A stretch of 9,639 nucleotides of DNA, from assembly GCA_003503535.1 (NCBI GenBank), contig DOCI01000176.1, positions 6,976-16,614 of the forward strand, given 5' to 3'. Each line of letters opens with the position of its first letter. Within the stretch, counting starts at the first letter, position 1. The DNA is from Planctomycetaceae bacterium. GTDB taxonomy: Bacteria; Planctomycetota; Planctomycetia; Planctomycetales; Planctomycetaceae. The notes under the pieces were generated by a model that worked only from the letters and a program-made list of their open reading frames with translations, was not told where the DNA came from and did not search any database. Shown piece after piece: positions 8,514 to 9,639 of this stretch. A program made the translations under genes and the position numbers.

Positions 8514-8768
8514 ATGTATGACAAAGAAACACAGAAACTGCTTGGTATTCTTGAAAAATTCCGTAAGCAAATTGAAGAGTTGCCAAGTGTTAAAGGAGAG
8601 GGGGTTGGCTTGAGCAGAAGTGGTGGAAAATGCATTAAGCTTTACGCAGAGCCTTCAGAAATGAAGAGCGAAAAACAGCTCAAGGAAAATGTTCAATCGA
8701 TCATCGGAAGTAGGACAATTGATATTGAAGTCCATCCTTACGAAGATATCAACATGTTCTCAAACTGA
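8514..8768 (+). CDS. Small protein resembling the N-terminal domain of S1/Nal1-like proteases
   Basis: 84 residues from ATG 8514, chosen because AGGAG (8500-8504) sits nine bases upstream. Earlier in-frame ATGs at 8481 and 8505 lack a properly spaced site. An amphipathic helix (about 4-23) precedes LPSVKGEGVGLSRSGGKCIK (24-43), then LYAEPSEM, and a final IIGSRTIDIEVHPYEDI (62-78). The pattern V-x-G-x-GVG ... CIKLY ... I-x-G-x-x-x-DIEV recalls the small alpha/beta domain that often precedes trypsin-like domains in bacterial 'GVGVG' peptidases. Here it stands alone, about 270 bases after a protease fragment that lacks its front half. It might be an orphaned or separately encoded domain, an inhibitor-like propeptide, or unrelated. 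The ORF itself looks real; the link is inference. Confidence 0.55.
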   Translation: MYDKETQKLLGILEKFRKQIEELPSVKGEGVGLSRSGGKCIKLYAEPSEMKSEKQLKENVQSIIGSRTIDIEVHPYEDINMFSN

Positions 8769-8842
8769 ATATGAATTAGTTAGTGTTGACTGAGAATGGA
8801 GGAGTTGGGAGATTGAGGCTGATATTTCCTTAAGAGGGAGCC

Positions 8843-9155
8843 ATGCAAAACAACCATCATGATATCAATGATGATGATTGGGCATGCATCGAGCACCTTT
8901 TGCCTGGACGTGTTGGAGGTCAAGGAGGAGTCGGAAAAAATAACCGATTATTCATCGATGCGATTCGTTACCTTGCCAAAACAAGCGTTGCCTGGAGTGA
9001 CCTTCCCTATTTTTACGGAAACTTAACAGCATAAGGCAGCGATACAATCGTTGGTGTGAAACAGGAGTTTTTGAACTGTTTTTTACCCGAGGCAATTAAA
9101 AGATGAAGATCAGAAATGGTTGCGTGTTTATAGCACATGTGTGCAAGCCAGGGGC
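8843..9155 (+). pseudogene. IS5-type transposase relic broken by two frameshifts
   Basis: ATG 8843 follows GAGGGAGCC. The first frame reads DINDDDWACIEHLLPG then GVGKNNRLFIDAIRYLAKTS and VAWSDLPYFYGN, a clear IS5-family N-terminus, and stops at TAA 9032-9034. One base is missing around 9023-9027 (expected GNWNSI). The next frame continues SIRQRYNRWCETGVFELFF (9028-9084) to TAA 9097-9099. The third frame then reads KDEDQKWLRVYSTCVQARG (9099-9155), which aligns with the DxxWLMIDSTVVRAH segment; the first catalytic Asp is replaced by Tyr. Three frames in sequence along one homology show a single decayed gene. No further DDE residues remain, because the sequence switches to a hairpin and a RAYT remnant. 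Confidence 0.8.
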
Positions 9156-9180
9156 CATGTCCACGCTTGTCGTGGACATG
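9156..9180. repeat. Perfect 10-bp palindromic hairpin at the boundary of two transposase relics
   Basis: CATGTCCACG (9156-9165) and CGTGGACATG (9171-9180) are exactly complementary around a 5-base loop CTTGT. It sits between the end of IS5 homology and the RAYT remnant. There is no T-tract, so it is not an intrinsic terminator. A REP-type element is the likeliest reading. Confidence 0.7.
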
Positions 9181-9200
9181 CTTAATTGGACGATGAAGTA

Positions 9201-9419
9201 TTATTCCTGCATCGAAGAATCAATACGGTCATCGGTTTGCGTCCGTGCTGGTAAGGTTTCTCTCTGGATCGAGATCGATTCATCCCTCCCTGTTTTCCAA
9301 GCCGTTGCACACGACCATTTCCAATCTTCGGGTGGGGAGCTGAGTTCCCGTCGAACCGGGTTTTCGTGAATGGTTCGAATTTTCTTATGAATGTCTCGAA
9401 CACTCCGAAGGTTGCGGCC
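9201..9419 (-). pseudogene. RAYT (REP-associated tyrosine transposase, Y1/TnpA_REP), C-terminal remnant
   Basis: A minus-strand frame ending at TAA 9201-9203 encodes 72 residues beginning GRNLRSVRDIHKKIRTIHEN and continuing PVRRELSSPPEDWKWSCA. This matches the conserved C-terminal half of RAYT proteins (DRNLRSxxxxxxxIxYIHxNPVRRGLVxxPEDWxWSSA). RAYTs are single-strand HuH transposases that act on REP hairpins. The HUH motif and most of the protein, including the usual catalytic Tyr region, are absent. Upstream of 9419 the frame runs straight into REP-like palindromes instead of coding sequence. No start codon or ribosome site is credible. The remnant sits beside the kind of repeat that RAYTs mobilise. 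Confidence 0.75.
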
Positions 9420-9425
9420 GGGTGG

Positions 9426-9454
9426 CTGGGGCCGAAGTAAAGCGTAGCCCCCAG
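9426..9454. repeat. REP-like palindrome A next to the RAYT remnant
   Basis: CTGGGGC (9426-9432) pairs with GCCCCCAG (9447-9454) with one bulged C. The loop holds CGAAG and AGCGTA, which also occur in palindrome B. It immediately flanks the upstream edge of the RAYT homology. Confidence 0.6.
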
Positions 9455-9489
9455 ATTATGCCATCGTCGTAATAATTGTCGTTCGTGTC

Positions 9490-9519
9490 GTAGGCTGGGT
9501 GAGCGAAGCGTAACTCAGC
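9490..9519. repeat. REP-like palindrome B with GTAG tetranucleotide
   Basis: GTAG (9490-9493) is directly followed by GCTGGGT (9494-9500), pairing with ACTCAGC (9513-9519) including one G-T wobble. The loop holds the mini-hairpin GCGAAGC (9503-9509). A GTAG tetranucleotide at the foot of a hairpin is the hallmark of REPs recognised by RAYTs in enterobacteria. Palindromes A and B share GGCTGGG, CGAAG and GCGTA in the same order and orientation, so they look like diverged copies. Confidence 0.6.
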
Positions 9520-9556
9520 AACCACACCTCTGCCGCACGAAATCCTCACGCGCACA

Positions 9557-9593
9557 AAAAAAGAGCCTCCCAGGTTTTCACCCGGAAGGCTCT
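9557..9593 (-). terminator. Rho-independent terminator, strongest on the minus strand
   Basis: GAGCCTCCCAGGT (9564-9576) pairs with ACCCGGAAGGCTC (9581-9593) with two mismatches and a 4-base loop. On the minus strand the stem is followed by seven T (9563-9557). On the plus strand it is followed by TCATTTT, so weaker bidirectional action is possible. It probably ends a transcript entering from beyond the right edge. Confidence 0.75.
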
Positions 9594-9639
9594 CATTTTG
9601 GTGGCCGATCATCCAAAGACGATCCGCCGTATATGCATG

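Noticed and set aside
9103..9369. Plus-strand 88-residue ORF
   Set aside because: It runs across the end of the IS5 relic, the perfect hairpin and the antisense of the RAYT remnant; no motif or ribosome site.
9182..9403. Minus-strand 73-residue ORF
   Set aside because: It is the neighbouring frame of the RAYT remnant, whose true frame carries the IHENPVRR motif.
9465..9492. Repeated TCGT units
   Set aside because: Only short irregular repeats in the spacer between REP palindromes; no spacer-repeat pattern of a CRISPR array.
9385..9612. Minus-strand 75-residue ORF containing AELRFAHPAYD and GLRFTSAP
   Set aside because: It is a read-through of the two REP-like palindromes and the terminator; the repeated LRF motifs are translated hairpins, not a protein.

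Overview
The window looks like a chromosomal segment of a planctomycete. The grounds are a giant-type MscS channel with a long periplasmic coiled coil, a GT-C-like membrane protein of a kind common in that phylum, an exported coiled-coil protein with a planctomycete flavour, weak or absent Shine-Dalgarno sequences, and REP-like palindromes next to a RAYT remnant. Base composition is moderate (about half GC by eye). The genus cannot be fixed from this sequence alone.

Left half (1-5541): three intact or window-truncated genes, all on the minus strand. From right to left they are a GntP-family permease with an unusual soluble insert (3847-5541), a polytopic GT-C-like membrane protein of unknown substrate (1951-3624), and the N-terminal 564 residues of an MscK-like mechanosensitive channel (1-1693, running off the left edge). 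The gaps are 222 and about 250 bases, so they are probably separate transcription units. The gap before the channel gene holds two promoter-like sequences and several hairpins, so the channel may carry a structured leader.

Middle (5542-6522): no intact gene. It holds decayed pieces of at least two insertion sequences: the N-terminus of an IS5-type transposase (frameshifted) and the C-terminus of an IS4-type transposase. A clear intrinsic terminator belongs to the gene to its right.

Right half (6523-9639): an exported coiled-coil protein (6523-7614, minus), then a striking junction near 7824-7829. Here the 3' end of a minus-strand coiled-coil gene and the 3' two-thirds of a plus-strand trypsin-like protease gene meet back to back, both without their 5' ends. 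An intrinsic terminator follows the protease. Next comes a small intact ORF (8514-8768) that resembles the domain often found in front of such proteases. After it lie a second IS5-type transposase relic broken by two frameshifts, a perfect 10-bp hairpin, the C-terminal 72 residues of a RAYT (REP-associated tyrosine transposase) on the minus strand, two REP-like palindromes and a terminator.

Overall the left half is stable housekeeping-type membrane functions, and from about 5.5 kb onward the window is an accessory, rearranged region shaped by transposon decay. No CRISPR array, rRNA or tRNA was seen. I did not find a complete new defence or biosynthetic system. The best leads are the permease insert, the double 5'-truncation junction, the split protease/leader-domain pair and the RAYT/REP cluster.
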